Assembly (NCBI GenBank): GCA_017471785.1
Contig: JAFURP010000042.1
Span: 1 to 32,611 of the forward strand
DNA from: Clostridia bacterium
GTDB taxonomy: Bacteria > Bacillota > Clostridia > Christensenellales > Borkfalkiaceae
Direction of reading: 5' to 3'
Length of the DNA stretch: 32,611 nt
The translations under genes and the position numbers were made by a program. The notes under the pieces were generated by a model. It ran no database searches. It was not told the DNA's origin and worked only from the letters and a program-made list of their open reading frames with translations. Positions 16,648 to 23,214 of this stretch are shown here, piece by piece; within the stretch, counting starts at the first letter, position 1, and each line of letters opens with the position of its first letter.

Positions 16648-17319
16648 TTATTCTTGACCGTCTTTCGTTTCTTGCGCCGCCGTTTCCTGCGCTTGCGGCT
16701 TTACGCGCTTCTTGAACAGGTAGCGGAAGAACGCCCAAAGCACCTCTAACACCTGTAAGGGTATACCCAGCAGGAATACGCACCAAAGCGCCGAGTAATC
16801 GTTACCCGTTTGCGACGCCACCGCGCTTATCGTCAAATACAAGCAGGTCAGGGATATCCAAATGAGCACGCTCGTCGAAAGGAAATTCAAAAAACGGTAG
16901 TGCCAAATACTCGCGTATACCACGAGCACGATCGCGTTGGCAAGCACCGCGTATAAAAACGCCAACCACCAGCTATACCCGGGCTTCCAAAGCACCATAC
17001 TAACGAAGAAGAAAGTGGCTACGAGCCAAACGATACCGCTCGATAAAAGCATGATCAAAAGGTGTAGACCGCCCCCTCTCTTTTTCGTCTTGACAGGCGT
17101 TTCCCCCGACACGAGATCGTTGAGCGTGACCCCGAACATTTCCGCAAGCTGTATCAAAATATAGACGTCGGGCGCGCCGTTCCCAGATTCCCATTTGGAC
17201 ACCGATTTGTCCGAGTAATTGATCTTTTCCGCAAGCTCCGCTTGGGTAAGATTTGCCGCCTTTCGGTAATACGATAGATTTTTGGCTATTTTCTTGTTGA
17301 TTTCGTTCGTATTTTCCAT
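16648..17319 (-). CDS. XRE-family HTH regulator with four predicted membrane helices
   Basis: The first 70 residues are a classical Cro/CI HTH (NLTQAELAEKINYSDKSVSKWESG, about 23-46), followed by a hydrophobic part with four likely membrane helices (about 85-110, 118-137, 146-165 and 176-198) and a charged tail. It has 223 residues. The protein takes the place where CtsR normally heads the ctsR-mcsA-mcsB-clpC operon. A promoter (17326-17354) ends 6 bases before its ATG, predicting a leaderless message. It may regulate its own operon in response to the membrane state, but no operator has been proven. It could instead be an unlinked regulator that only shares the transcript. Confidence 0.9.
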   Translation of the reverse strand: MENTNEINKKIAKNLSYYRKAANLTQAELAEKINYSDKSVSKWESGNGAPDVYILIQLAEMFGVTLNDLVSGETPVKTKKRGGGLHLLIMLLSSGIVWLVATFFFVSMVLWKPGYSWWLAFLYAVLANAIVLVVYASIWHYRFLNFLSTSVLIWISLTCLYLTISAVASQTGNDYSALWCVFLLGIPLQVLEVLWAFFRYLFKKRVKPQAQETAAQETKDGQE

Positions 17320-17325
17320 ATTCCT

Positions 17326-17354
17326 ATAATAACATTTTTTTTGCGTTTCGTCAA
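17326..17354 (-). promoter_or_regulatory. Promoter of the XRE-mcsA-mcsB-clpC-aro operon
   Basis: Minus-strand TTGACG (17349-17354), a 17-base spacer and TATTAT (17326-17331). Six bases (AGGAAT) separate the -10 from the XRE ATG, so the transcript should begin at or near the start codon. Upstream, GCGTAAATACGC (17385-17396) and TTTACCC/GGGTAAA (17402-17420) are short inverted repeats that could be operators; no CtsR heptad repeat (GGTCAAA) and no CIRCE element is present. Confidence 0.8.
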
Positions 17355-17413
17355 GTGCGTAACGGCGCTTTCCGCTATTTTTATGCGTAAATACGCGTTC
17401 CTTTACCCTATAA

Positions 17414-17453
17414 GGGTAAAAAATAAGGACTTCTCGCTCGGAAAAGTCCTTAT
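17414..17453 (-). terminator. Terminator of proS
   Basis: Minus-strand stem ATAAGGACTT / AAGTCCTTAT (17423-17432 with 17444-17453) with an 11-base loop, followed by TTTTTT. It lies just beyond the proS stop codon and separates it from the clp-aro operon. Confidence 0.9.
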
Positions 17454-17467
17454 TTCGTCCTTTTTTA

Positions 17468-18898
17468 TCAATACGCTCTCGCGTAAACGATCACGTGCTT
17501 GGCTTCCTTACCGCAAACCGCGCATTTGTCCGCGCTCTCGCCCTCGGCGTAAACGCGCGCCGTAGCCGCCGTTTCTTCCTTGATCTTATCCTCACATTCG
17601 CGGCAGCCGCACCAACCCGCTTTCACGAAGCTGCCTGCCTCCACGCCGGCAAGGATCCCTGCCATATCGTCCGCATACACGATACGCGCTTCCCTGCGCG
17701 CTCTCGCCGCCTCCAACATATCCCTTTGAATGGTCTTGAGCAGATCCTTTACGCTTTCCGCCGCGTTTTCCAAGGGCGTTTCGAGCTTTTCGAGGGTGTC
17801 GCGACGGGCGCAAAGCATCTTGCCCGCCTCGATATCGCGAGGACCTAATTCGATACGCAAAGGTACCCCTTTCATCTCCCATTCGTTGAACTTCCACCCG
17901 GGGCTGTTATCGCTGTTATCGAGCGTTACTCTAATACCTGCCCCCTCCAAATCGGCTTTAAGCGCCTCGCAAGCCTCGATAACGCCGCCCTTTCTCGCGG
18001 CGATGGGAACGATCACGCATTGTACGGGCGCAACCACGGGCGGCAGTACCAAACCGCGCTCGTCGCCGTGCGTCATAATGACCGCGCCGATCAAACGGGT
18101 GGAAACGCCCCAAGAGGTGGTGTACGCCGTTTGCAAAACGCCCTCGTTACCCAAATATTTGATATCGAACGCCTTGGCGAAGTTTTGTCCGAGATAATGG
18201 GAAGTACCCGCCTGTAAGCTCTTGCCGTCGCGCATCATCGCTTCCATCGTATAGGTGGCTACCGCGCCCGCAAACCGCTCTTTTTCCGTCTTACGACCGG
18301 TAAGGACGGGCATTGCAAGGCAGTTCTCCGCAAATTCCTTGTAAATTTCAAGCATAGCGAGCGTTTCTTCCTGGGCTTCCTCCTCGCTAGCGTGAACGGT
18401 GTGACCCTCCTGCCACAAAAACTCGCTCGTCCTGAGGAAGGGACGGGTGGTCTTTTCCCAACGCATTACGTTGCACCATTGATTGATCTTTAAGGGTAGA
18501 TCGCGATACGATTGCACCCATTTCGAGCACATAGTACCGATGATCGTTTCGGAGGTGGGACGGATCGCCAACGGCTCGGCAAGCTCCTCGCCGCCTGCGT
18601 GCGTTACCACCGCGACCTCGGGCGCAAAGCCCTCTACGTGCTCCGCTTCCTTGGTGAAATAGCTCATGGGAATAAGCAAGGGGAAGTACGCGTTTTGCAC
18701 GCCGCGCTTTTTGAAACGGGCGTTCATCTCGTTTTGAATATTTTCCCAAATCGCGTAGCCGTAAGGACGAATGACCATCGTTCCCTTGACGGGACCGTAA
18801 TCGACGAGCTTGGTCTTTAACACGACGTCGGTATACCATTGCGGGAAATCCGCGTTGATATCGGCTATTTGTTCCACGAATTGATTTTCTTTTGCCAT
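17468..18898 (-). CDS. proS: Prolyl-tRNA synthetase, archaeal/eukaryotic type (class 3)
   Basis: It charges tRNA-Pro in the cytoplasm. The 476-residue chain lacks the large inserted editing domain of the bacterial-type enzyme and begins in the ProS type 3 manner (FPQWYTDVVLKTKLVDYGPV, reading from about residue 18). Class II motifs are visible: motif 2 around NVMRWEKTTRPFLRTSEFLW and motif 3 in TSWGVSTRLIGAVIMTHGDERG. The C-terminal zinc-binding part has C-x-C-x2-C and CAVCG and ends in tyrosine (YARAY), as this class does. A GAGGT site sits 7 bases before the ATG. A 24-bp palindrome lies 38 bases upstream. It follows the membrane-protein gene and may be co-transcribed. Confidence 0.97.
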   Translation of the reverse strand: MAKENQFVEQIADINADFPQWYTDVVLKTKLVDYGPVKGTMVIRPYGYAIWENIQNEMNARFKKRGVQNAYFPLLIPMSYFTKEAEHVEGFAPEVAVVTHAGGEELAEPLAIRPTSETIIGTMCSKWVQSYRDLPLKINQWCNVMRWEKTTRPFLRTSEFLWQEGHTVHASEEEAQEETLAMLEIYKEFAENCLAMPVLTGRKTEKERFAGAVATYTMEAMMRDGKSLQAGTSHYLGQNFAKAFDIKYLGNEGVLQTAYTTSWGVSTRLIGAVIMTHGDERGLVLPPVVAPVQCVIVPIAARKGGVIEACEALKADLEGAGIRVTLDNSDNSPGWKFNEWEMKGVPLRIELGPRDIEAGKMLCARRDTLEKLETPLENAAESVKDLLKTIQRDMLEAARARREARIVYADDMAGILAGVEAGSFVKAGWCGCRECEDKIKEETAATARVYAEGESADKCAVCGKEAKHVIVYARAY

Positions 18899-18936
18899 AA
18901 TGACCTCTCTTGTGCTGTATTGTTTATTCGTTGTTA

Positions 18937-18960
18937 CGCCCCTCGAAGCTTCGAGGGGCG
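18937..18960. repeat. Perfect 24-bp palindrome between the membrane-protein gene and proS
   Basis: CGCCCCTCGAAG joined to CTTCGAGGGGCG is fully self-complementary with no spacer (on RNA, a hairpin with a small loop of about 4). It starts 8 bases after the membrane-protein stop on the minus strand. No T-run follows, so it is not a typical terminator; it may be a partial terminator or an RNA processing or stability element. Confidence 0.85.
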
Positions 18961-18967
18961 GTCAGGT

Positions 18968-20413
18968 TCAATTCTTTGCTTTTGGCTCGAACACGCGGAA
19001 TTTTTGCAGCTTGAACACCTTATCGCAAGCGGGACAACGATGGTACGGCGAGGTTTCGCGCACCGTCAATTCCTTGGCACATTCGGGACAACGCACCTTC
19101 CACTGCTTGTTGGGATTCAACCTTTCCTGCGGCTCCTCCGCTTGCGGCGCAACGAACGCCGTAGCCACCGTCGGTTTTTCCTCGACGGACGCAACCGCTT
19201 GCCGTTGTTGCTCCTGCTGCGCCGTAGGCAAAGCTACGGGCGCGTATGCGGGATACGCGTAATATACGGGCACGTAAACGGGCTGCGACGGCTGAGGTGC
19301 GGGCGCTTGGTGATAGATGTTCGTCGTATGTTGCGTGGGCTGCGCTGCAACGGGCTCCGACTCTTCCTCCACCGTTTCGGGTTCTTCCTCTTCTTTGGGT
19401 TTAGACTTGAAGATACAATCCACGAGGAAAGCCACGAACGCGATACCCGCGACGATCGCAAAGGCATAGGATACGGGTTGCGTTTTATTTACGAAATATT
19501 CCACGGCGAAAAGTCCGCCTGCCGCAAGTGCGGTCAAGAATGAGAACACGCGGAAATTCTTCATGCCTGCGCCCTCGATACCCATACGGTTATATTCCGT
19601 CGAAGCGGTCGCGTGCTTGATCAAAACGAGCAAACAAAGCAAAATAACCGCTTGCAACGCAAAGGGCACGACCACTTTCATCAAACCGCCGCTCAAAGGA
19701 TTTTTGAACGAAAGCGCCGTCGATACCACGCCGTTGAAATTGCAATTTTTTACGAAATAGTAGCCGATCGCCGCCACCGCCGCAAGCTGTACGAGATTGC
19801 GGAAGAAGTAGACGAACATACGACAAGGGCGTTTTTCCTCCTCGATCTCGCCGACGTTGCCCTTGGTGTGGAAATGGCTGACCGTGCCGCCGATAAGACC
19901 GCAAACAAAGTGCAGTAAAAGCCCTACGCCTGCCGCCGCGTACGCGAGCATAGTCAATCTTACCGCGCCCACGGGCAGGATCACATAGATCAAGAAATGG
20001 AAGATAACGAGCGCGCCGAACGAGCCGGAATACAGCTTGCCGAGCGTTTCCATCGCCTCCATATTTTTGTTATAGCCGTTTACGTATTTCAAGCTGCGCT
20101 TGGAAAGCCAACCGAGCTTGGAAAAGCATTTCAAGAAATTGACGAGCGCGGTGAGCACCACGAACGCGTACAAGATCGCCACGACCGCGTCGAAATAGCT
20201 GCGCGTAGCCGCGTTGAACAAATTTTTGATGGGCTTCCAAAATTCGAGGATCCAAAGCCTCGTGCCGTTGATCTCGAACGAGGGCAAACAAGCAAACGCG
20301 AGCATCGCGAGCGCGCCGAGCAAATAGAGCGTGCCGACGAATTTGGATTTGGAATGCGCCTTTTTTACCCTTCTTTTGAGTGCCGATGCATTTTTTGATT
20401 TGTACGTTTTCAT
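18968..20413 (-). CDS. Polytopic membrane protein with C-terminal zinc ribbon, unknown function
   Basis: With the ATG at 20411-20413 (AAGGAG upstream) this is 481 residues. A Lys/Arg-rich N-terminus is followed by about eight hydrophobic segments, for example LYLLGALAMLAFACLPSF, AVVAILYAFVVLTALVNFL, ALVIFHFLIYVILPVGAV and AFAIVAGIAFVAFLVDCIF. After about residue 345 come a strongly acidic stretch (KEEEEPETVEEESE), a Gln/Pro/Tyr-rich linker, and a C-terminal ribbon CPECAKELTV...CPACDKVFKL with two CPxC knuckles. The ribbon presumably faces the cytoplasm. No family is recognised. It has a consensus promoter at 20498-20526 and precedes proS; no function can be assigned. Confidence 0.88.
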   Translation of the reverse strand: MKTYKSKNASALKRRVKKAHSKSKFVGTLYLLGALAMLAFACLPSFEINGTRLWILEFWKPIKNLFNAATRSYFDAVVAILYAFVVLTALVNFLKCFSKLGWLSKRSLKYVNGYNKNMEAMETLGKLYSGSFGALVIFHFLIYVILPVGAVRLTMLAYAAAGVGLLLHFVCGLIGGTVSHFHTKGNVGEIEEEKRPCRMFVYFFRNLVQLAAVAAIGYYFVKNCNFNGVVSTALSFKNPLSGGLMKVVVPFALQAVILLCLLVLIKHATASTEYNRMGIEGAGMKNFRVFSFLTALAAGGLFAVEYFVNKTQPVSYAFAIVAGIAFVAFLVDCIFKSKPKEEEEPETVEEESEPVAAQPTQHTTNIYHQAPAPQPSQPVYVPVYYAYPAYAPVALPTAQQEQQRQAVASVEEKPTVATAFVAPQAEEPQERLNPNKQWKVRCPECAKELTVRETSPYHRCPACDKVFKLQKFRVFEPKAKN

Positions 20414-20497
20414 TACGATCTCCTTTTTGCCTGTCCCTTTCACGCGTTTTTTTCCAAGCGCCTACGCTTTTGCAAGCGAATTTTCGACTTATACATA

Positions 20498-20526
20498 ATT
20501 ATACCGCGTTTTTTGGATAATGTCAA
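20498..20526 (-). promoter_or_regulatory. Perfect sigma-A promoter of the membrane-protein gene
   Basis: TTGACA (20521-20526), 17 bases, TATAAT (20498-20503) on the minus strand: exact consensus. The transcript would start about 78 bases before the ATG, leaving an untranslated leader in which I see no riboswitch-like motif. Confidence 0.9.
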
Positions 20527-20545
20527 TATTCTATCCCCCAAAAGT

Positions 20546-20586
20546 TAAGAAAACGCGAAAAATTTTTTCGACTTTTTTCGCGTTTT
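20546..20586 (-). terminator. Terminator after ppa
   Basis: Minus-strand arms AAAACGCGAAAAA and TTTTTCGCGTTTT, with the downstream arm itself ending in T-rich sequence (TTTTCTTAAC). It starts 14 bases past the ppa stop, ending that transcript before the next promoter. Confidence 0.78.
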
Positions 20587-20600
20587 GCATCGTGTTTCGA

Positions 20601-21131
20601 TTATTTTCCGAACACTTCTTTATAGCTTTCGATACATTTTTTGATAATCTCCATCGCCTCGTCGCGGTGGCAGATCTCTTTCACCGTCGTTTTCTTGTGC
20701 TCCAGCGATTTATACACCTCGAAAAAGTGCATCATTTCCTCGAATACGTGCTTGGGCAATTCCTGTATGTCGTAATACCCGTTATAGGTGGGATCTCCGC
20801 AAGGAATGGCGATGATCTTTTCGTCCAACGAGCCGCTGTCGATCATCTTGATAACGCCGATGGGATAGCAGGTAACCAAGGTAGACGGATAGAGCGATTC
20901 ACCGCACAAAACGAGTACGTCGAGAGGGTCGCCGTCGTCCGCGAACGTACGCGGGATAAAGCCGTAATTGGCAGGGTAAACGGTGGAGGTATACAGTACC
21001 CTATCCAACTTCAAAAGTCCCGTTTCCTTATCCAACTCGTACTTGGTTTTACAGCCCTTGGGGATTTCGATAAACGCCTCGAACTGCTTTGCTTTGATCC
21101 TACTTGCCGAAATGTCGTGCCAAACGTTCAT
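20601..21131 (-). CDS. ppa: Inorganic pyrophosphatase, family I
   Basis: It hydrolyses pyrophosphate, pulling biosynthetic reactions forward. The 176 residues have the family I layout: FIEIPKGCKTKYELDKETG, the YPANYGFIPRT motif, then the metal-binding DGDPLDVLVL (the D-x-D-P-x-D signature) and the later KMIDSGSLDEKIIAIP strand. This is the soluble cytoplasmic enzyme and not the DHH-type family II usual in some Bacillota. An AGGAG site precedes the ATG and a promoter lies at 21173-21201. It appears monocistronic. Confidence 0.97.
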   Translation of the reverse strand: MNVWHDISASRIKAKQFEAFIEIPKGCKTKYELDKETGLLKLDRVLYTSTVYPANYGFIPRTFADDGDPLDVLVLCGESLYPSTLVTCYPIGVIKMIDSGSLDEKIIAIPCGDPTYNGYYDIQELPKHVFEEMMHFFEVYKSLEHKKTTVKEICHRDEAMEIIKKCIESYKEVFGK

Positions 21132-21172
21132 AATCTACTCCTATAATAACTATTTCCTCTTTTCGATTTACT

Positions 21173-21201
21173 ATTTTAGCATATTTTTTTGATTTTTGCA
21201 A
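21173..21201 (-). promoter_or_regulatory. Promoter of ppa
   Basis: Minus-strand TTGCAA (21196-21201), a 17-base A-rich spacer and TAAAAT (21173-21178). The match is good but not perfect; it leaves an A/T-rich leader of about 35 bases with the AGGAG site. Confidence 0.65.
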
Positions 21202-21248
21202 GAAGTATCGTAGGCTTTTCGCGACTTTTTGCAAAACGCGCCGCGGCA

Positions 21249-21278
21249 ATAAAAAAGGCTCTTGCCGACGCAAGAGTC
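21249..21278 (-). terminator. Terminator after murQ
   Basis: Minus-strand stem GACTCTTGC / GCAAGAGCC (21270-21278 with 21257-21265, one mismatch-free core and a GTCG loop) followed by TTTTTT. It lies 15 bases after the murQ stop. Confidence 0.92.
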
Positions 21279-21293
21279 TTTTTTATGATAATT

Positions 21294-22100
21294 TTACGTA
21301 TAATCGTCCACGGCTTTTCGGATATTCCATTCGTGTTCGGCAAGCAACCGTTCGGCTTTTTCTTCGTTGCAACCGATAATATCCCGCACGATACCGATCA
21401 TTCTCTTTTTCAGCTTGATATTCGAGGGCTTCAAATTGATCATCAAATTCTCGTACACGTAACCGCTCTTTACCATCGCGCAGGTGGAGAGCATATTCAG
21501 GACGAATTTTTGAGCGTTTCCGCCTTTCATACGGGTCGAACCCGTGATGACCTCCGCGCCCGTATCCGGACAAATGGCTATATCCGTCAACTTGGCAAGC
21601 GCGCTGTCGGCGTTGGACGTCAAGCCGACCGTTACCGCGCCTTGCGCTTTCGCGTATTCGATCGCCGCCAACACGTAAGCTGCGCCGCCGGCTACGGAAA
21701 TACCTACCACGATATCGTTTTGAGTGACGCCGTATTTTGCTAAATCCGCTACGCCCGCTTCCATCACGTCTTCGCCGCCCTCACCCGCTTTTACCAAGCA
21801 TTTCTCGCCGCCCGCGATGATCCCGACCACCTTATCGTGATCGACCCCGTAGGTAGGAGGACACTCCGCGGCGTCCATGATCGCGATACGCCCCGAAGTA
21901 CCTGCTCCGATATAAAACATTCTTCCGCCGTTTGCAAAAGCTTCCGTCGCTGCGTCTACGGCTTTTGCGATATTCTCCAATTCCGCTTCTACCGCACGAA
22001 CGGAATTCATATTTTCCTCGTTGATGATCTTGAGCATAGACAGCGTGTCCATTTTATCGATATGCGTGGTTTTTTCGTTTCTTTGTTCCGTCTTTAACAT
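21294..22100 (-). CDS. murQ: N-acetylmuramic acid 6-phosphate etherase
   Basis: MurQ cleaves the lactyl ether of MurNAc-6-phosphate to GlcNAc-6-phosphate in cell-wall recycling. The SIS domain spans about 45-215 with FYIGAGTSGRIAIMDAAECPPTYG, which contains the catalytic Glu, and GLTSNADSALAKL, ITGSTRMKGGNAQK. A C-terminal helical tail (AERLLAEHEWNIRKAV) resembles the UBA-like end of the family. It is 268 residues, about 30 short of typical, the difference being in the N-terminal and last parts. It overlaps the kinase gene by 7 bases, so the two are coupled. The terminator at 21249-21278 ends the operon. Confidence 0.96.
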   Translation of the reverse strand: MLKTEQRNEKTTHIDKMDTLSMLKIINEENMNSVRAVEAELENIAKAVDAATEAFANGGRMFYIGAGTSGRIAIMDAAECPPTYGVDHDKVVGIIAGGEKCLVKAGEGGEDVMEAGVADLAKYGVTQNDIVVGISVAGGAAYVLAAIEYAKAQGAVTVGLTSNADSALAKLTDIAICPDTGAEVITGSTRMKGGNAQKFVLNMLSTCAMVKSGYVYENLMINLKPSNIKLKKRMIGIVRDIIGCNEEKAERLLAEHEWNIRKAVDDYT

Positions 22101-23041
22101 AATTTCGTTCCTTTTACCGTTTTTTCAAAATTTTCTTCAAAACGCCCGTCGGCGCTGCCGCCCGCAAGCGCTACCGCCTTACGCACCGCTCCGTAGATGG
22201 GCTTATGCGTACTGAACGCCAGCTCGTGCGTTCGACCAAACTCCGCGACCATTGTTTCGCGGAATATCGTTTCGTTCGTTACGCCGCCGACGAACGCAAT
22301 TCGTTTACCCTTTCCGACGCGCAATTTTAACGCCGAGCGTATGAGCTGAACGGTATAGCTCAAATTGTCTTGCACGATAGCCGCGCAAGCCGCGTCCTTT
22401 GCCTCGTAGCCCTTAAAAACCAAGGGACAAAAGCTTGCGACGAGCGCTTTACCGCCCAACAAGATCTCCCCCAACGCCGCCTTTACGCCGTTTTCGTATA
22501 TCTCCCGAAAATACGCCGTCAACACCGTCTCCTCTCCGATACCGTCCTCAAAGCGTAGCGCCGCTTTCACCGCGTCCCGACCGTACGCGTAGCCGCTTCC
22601 GCCGTCCTCGAACAAATAGCCGTAGCCGCCCACCGTCCGACGAATACCGTCCTCGCAAATAGAACAACTGATACCCGTGCCGCAAATGACCGCAACGCCG
22701 TCTTTGCCCCGTAAGCTGACCTCCAAGGCGTTAATAAGATCGCTGCCGACCTCGATCAAAGGATATTCCTCCGCAAGCCGATCGCGCAAAATTTTCGCGT
22801 TGTCGCCGACCCCTGCGCCCGATATTCCTGCAAATACGTACGTATTTGCAGCCGAATACCCGTTTATCGTTTGGGATATCCCCTCGCGTAACAATGCCGC
22901 GCAAGCGTCCAGCCCGATATCGTTCGGATTGGAGCCCTTTTTGAGCAACCGCCGCAATACGGTCCCCGACTCGTCCGTTAAAACGAACTCCGTTTTCGTC
23001 CCACCGCCGTCAACGCCGAGATAATACTTTTTTTCTTTCAT
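22094..23041 (-). CDS. murK: BadF/BadG-type sugar kinase, probable MurNAc/GlcNAc kinase
   Basis: A 315-residue ASKHA kinase of the BadF/BadG/BcrA/BcrD group, here most likely MurK, which phosphorylates MurNAc and GlcNAc in clostridia that lack the PTS route. Motifs are phosphate-1 GVDGGGTKTEFVLTD at the start, ISGAGVGD, phosphate-2 AVICGTGISCSI, the GGYGYLFEDGGSGYAYG stretch, and the adenosine motif FVGGVTNETIF. Coupling to murQ through a 7-base overlap is the main argument for the specific substrate. An activator of a 2-hydroxyacyl-CoA dehydratase is ruled out by the lack of Fe-S cysteines. A consensus promoter lies 22 bases upstream of the start. Confidence 0.82.
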   Translation of the reverse strand: MKEKKYYLGVDGGGTKTEFVLTDESGTVLRRLLKKGSNPNDIGLDACAALLREGISQTINGYSAANTYVFAGISGAGVGDNAKILRDRLAEEYPLIEVGSDLINALEVSLRGKDGVAVICGTGISCSICEDGIRRTVGGYGYLFEDGGSGYAYGRDAVKAALRFEDGIGEETVLTAYFREIYENGVKAALGEILLGGKALVASFCPLVFKGYEAKDAACAAIVQDNLSYTVQLIRSALKLRVGKGKRIAFVGGVTNETIFRETMVAEFGRTHELAFSTHKPIYGAVRKAVALAGGSADGRFEENFEKTVKGTKLC

Positions 23042-23062
23042 ATACTATCGCTCCGATTATAT

Positions 23063-23091
23063 ATTATAAAGAACTTATGCCCTCTTGTCAA
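23063..23091 (-). promoter_or_regulatory. Perfect sigma-A promoter of the murK-murQ operon
   Basis: Minus-strand TTGACA (23086-23091), 17 bases, TATAAT (23063-23068). The -35 box overlaps the left arm of a 9-bp inverted repeat shared with the opposite promoter. Confidence 0.9.
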
Positions 23092-23161
23092 TAGTAATTT
23101 TTGCAATCCGGATAGTGATTTGTGCACAAAATAATATTTTCAATACAATAAATACTATTGA
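23089..23161. promoter_or_regulatory. Candidate operator cluster between murK-murQ and the GH42-like gene
   Basis: Inverted arms TCAATAGTA (23089-23097) and TACTATTGA (23153-23161) each overlap a -35 box of one of the divergent promoters. A direct near-repeat of ATAGTAATTTTTGCA is at 23112-23126 (13 of 15 bases match, starts 21 bases apart), and TTTGTGCACAAA (23119-23130) is a perfect 12-bp palindrome. Such symmetry suggests one repressor or activator controls both directions. No regulator gene is in the immediate neighbourhood. Confidence 0.6.
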
Positions 23162-23186
23162 CTATTTTTTTTTGCTGTTTTATAAT
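23158..23186 (+). promoter_or_regulatory. Sigma-A promoter of the GH42-like gene
   Basis: Plus-strand TTGACT (23158-23163), a 17-base T-rich spacer and TATAAT (23181-23186). The transcript should begin near 23193, giving a leader of about 22 bases. Confidence 0.88.
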
Positions 23187-23214
23187 TATTTTAATAAAGC
23201 TACGGAGAATGGTC

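Noticed and set aside
16628..16786. A longer mcsA reading frame starting at 16786
   Set aside because: The added 53 residues overlap the 3' end of the XRE gene in another frame and are unlike McsA. The ATG at 16625-16627 gives the family N-terminus with CGNC.
23209..23214. ATG at 23209 as the start of the GH42-like gene
   Set aside because: The GGAG site would be only one base away. The ATG at 23215 has normal spacing of 7 bases and starts right before the conserved sequence.
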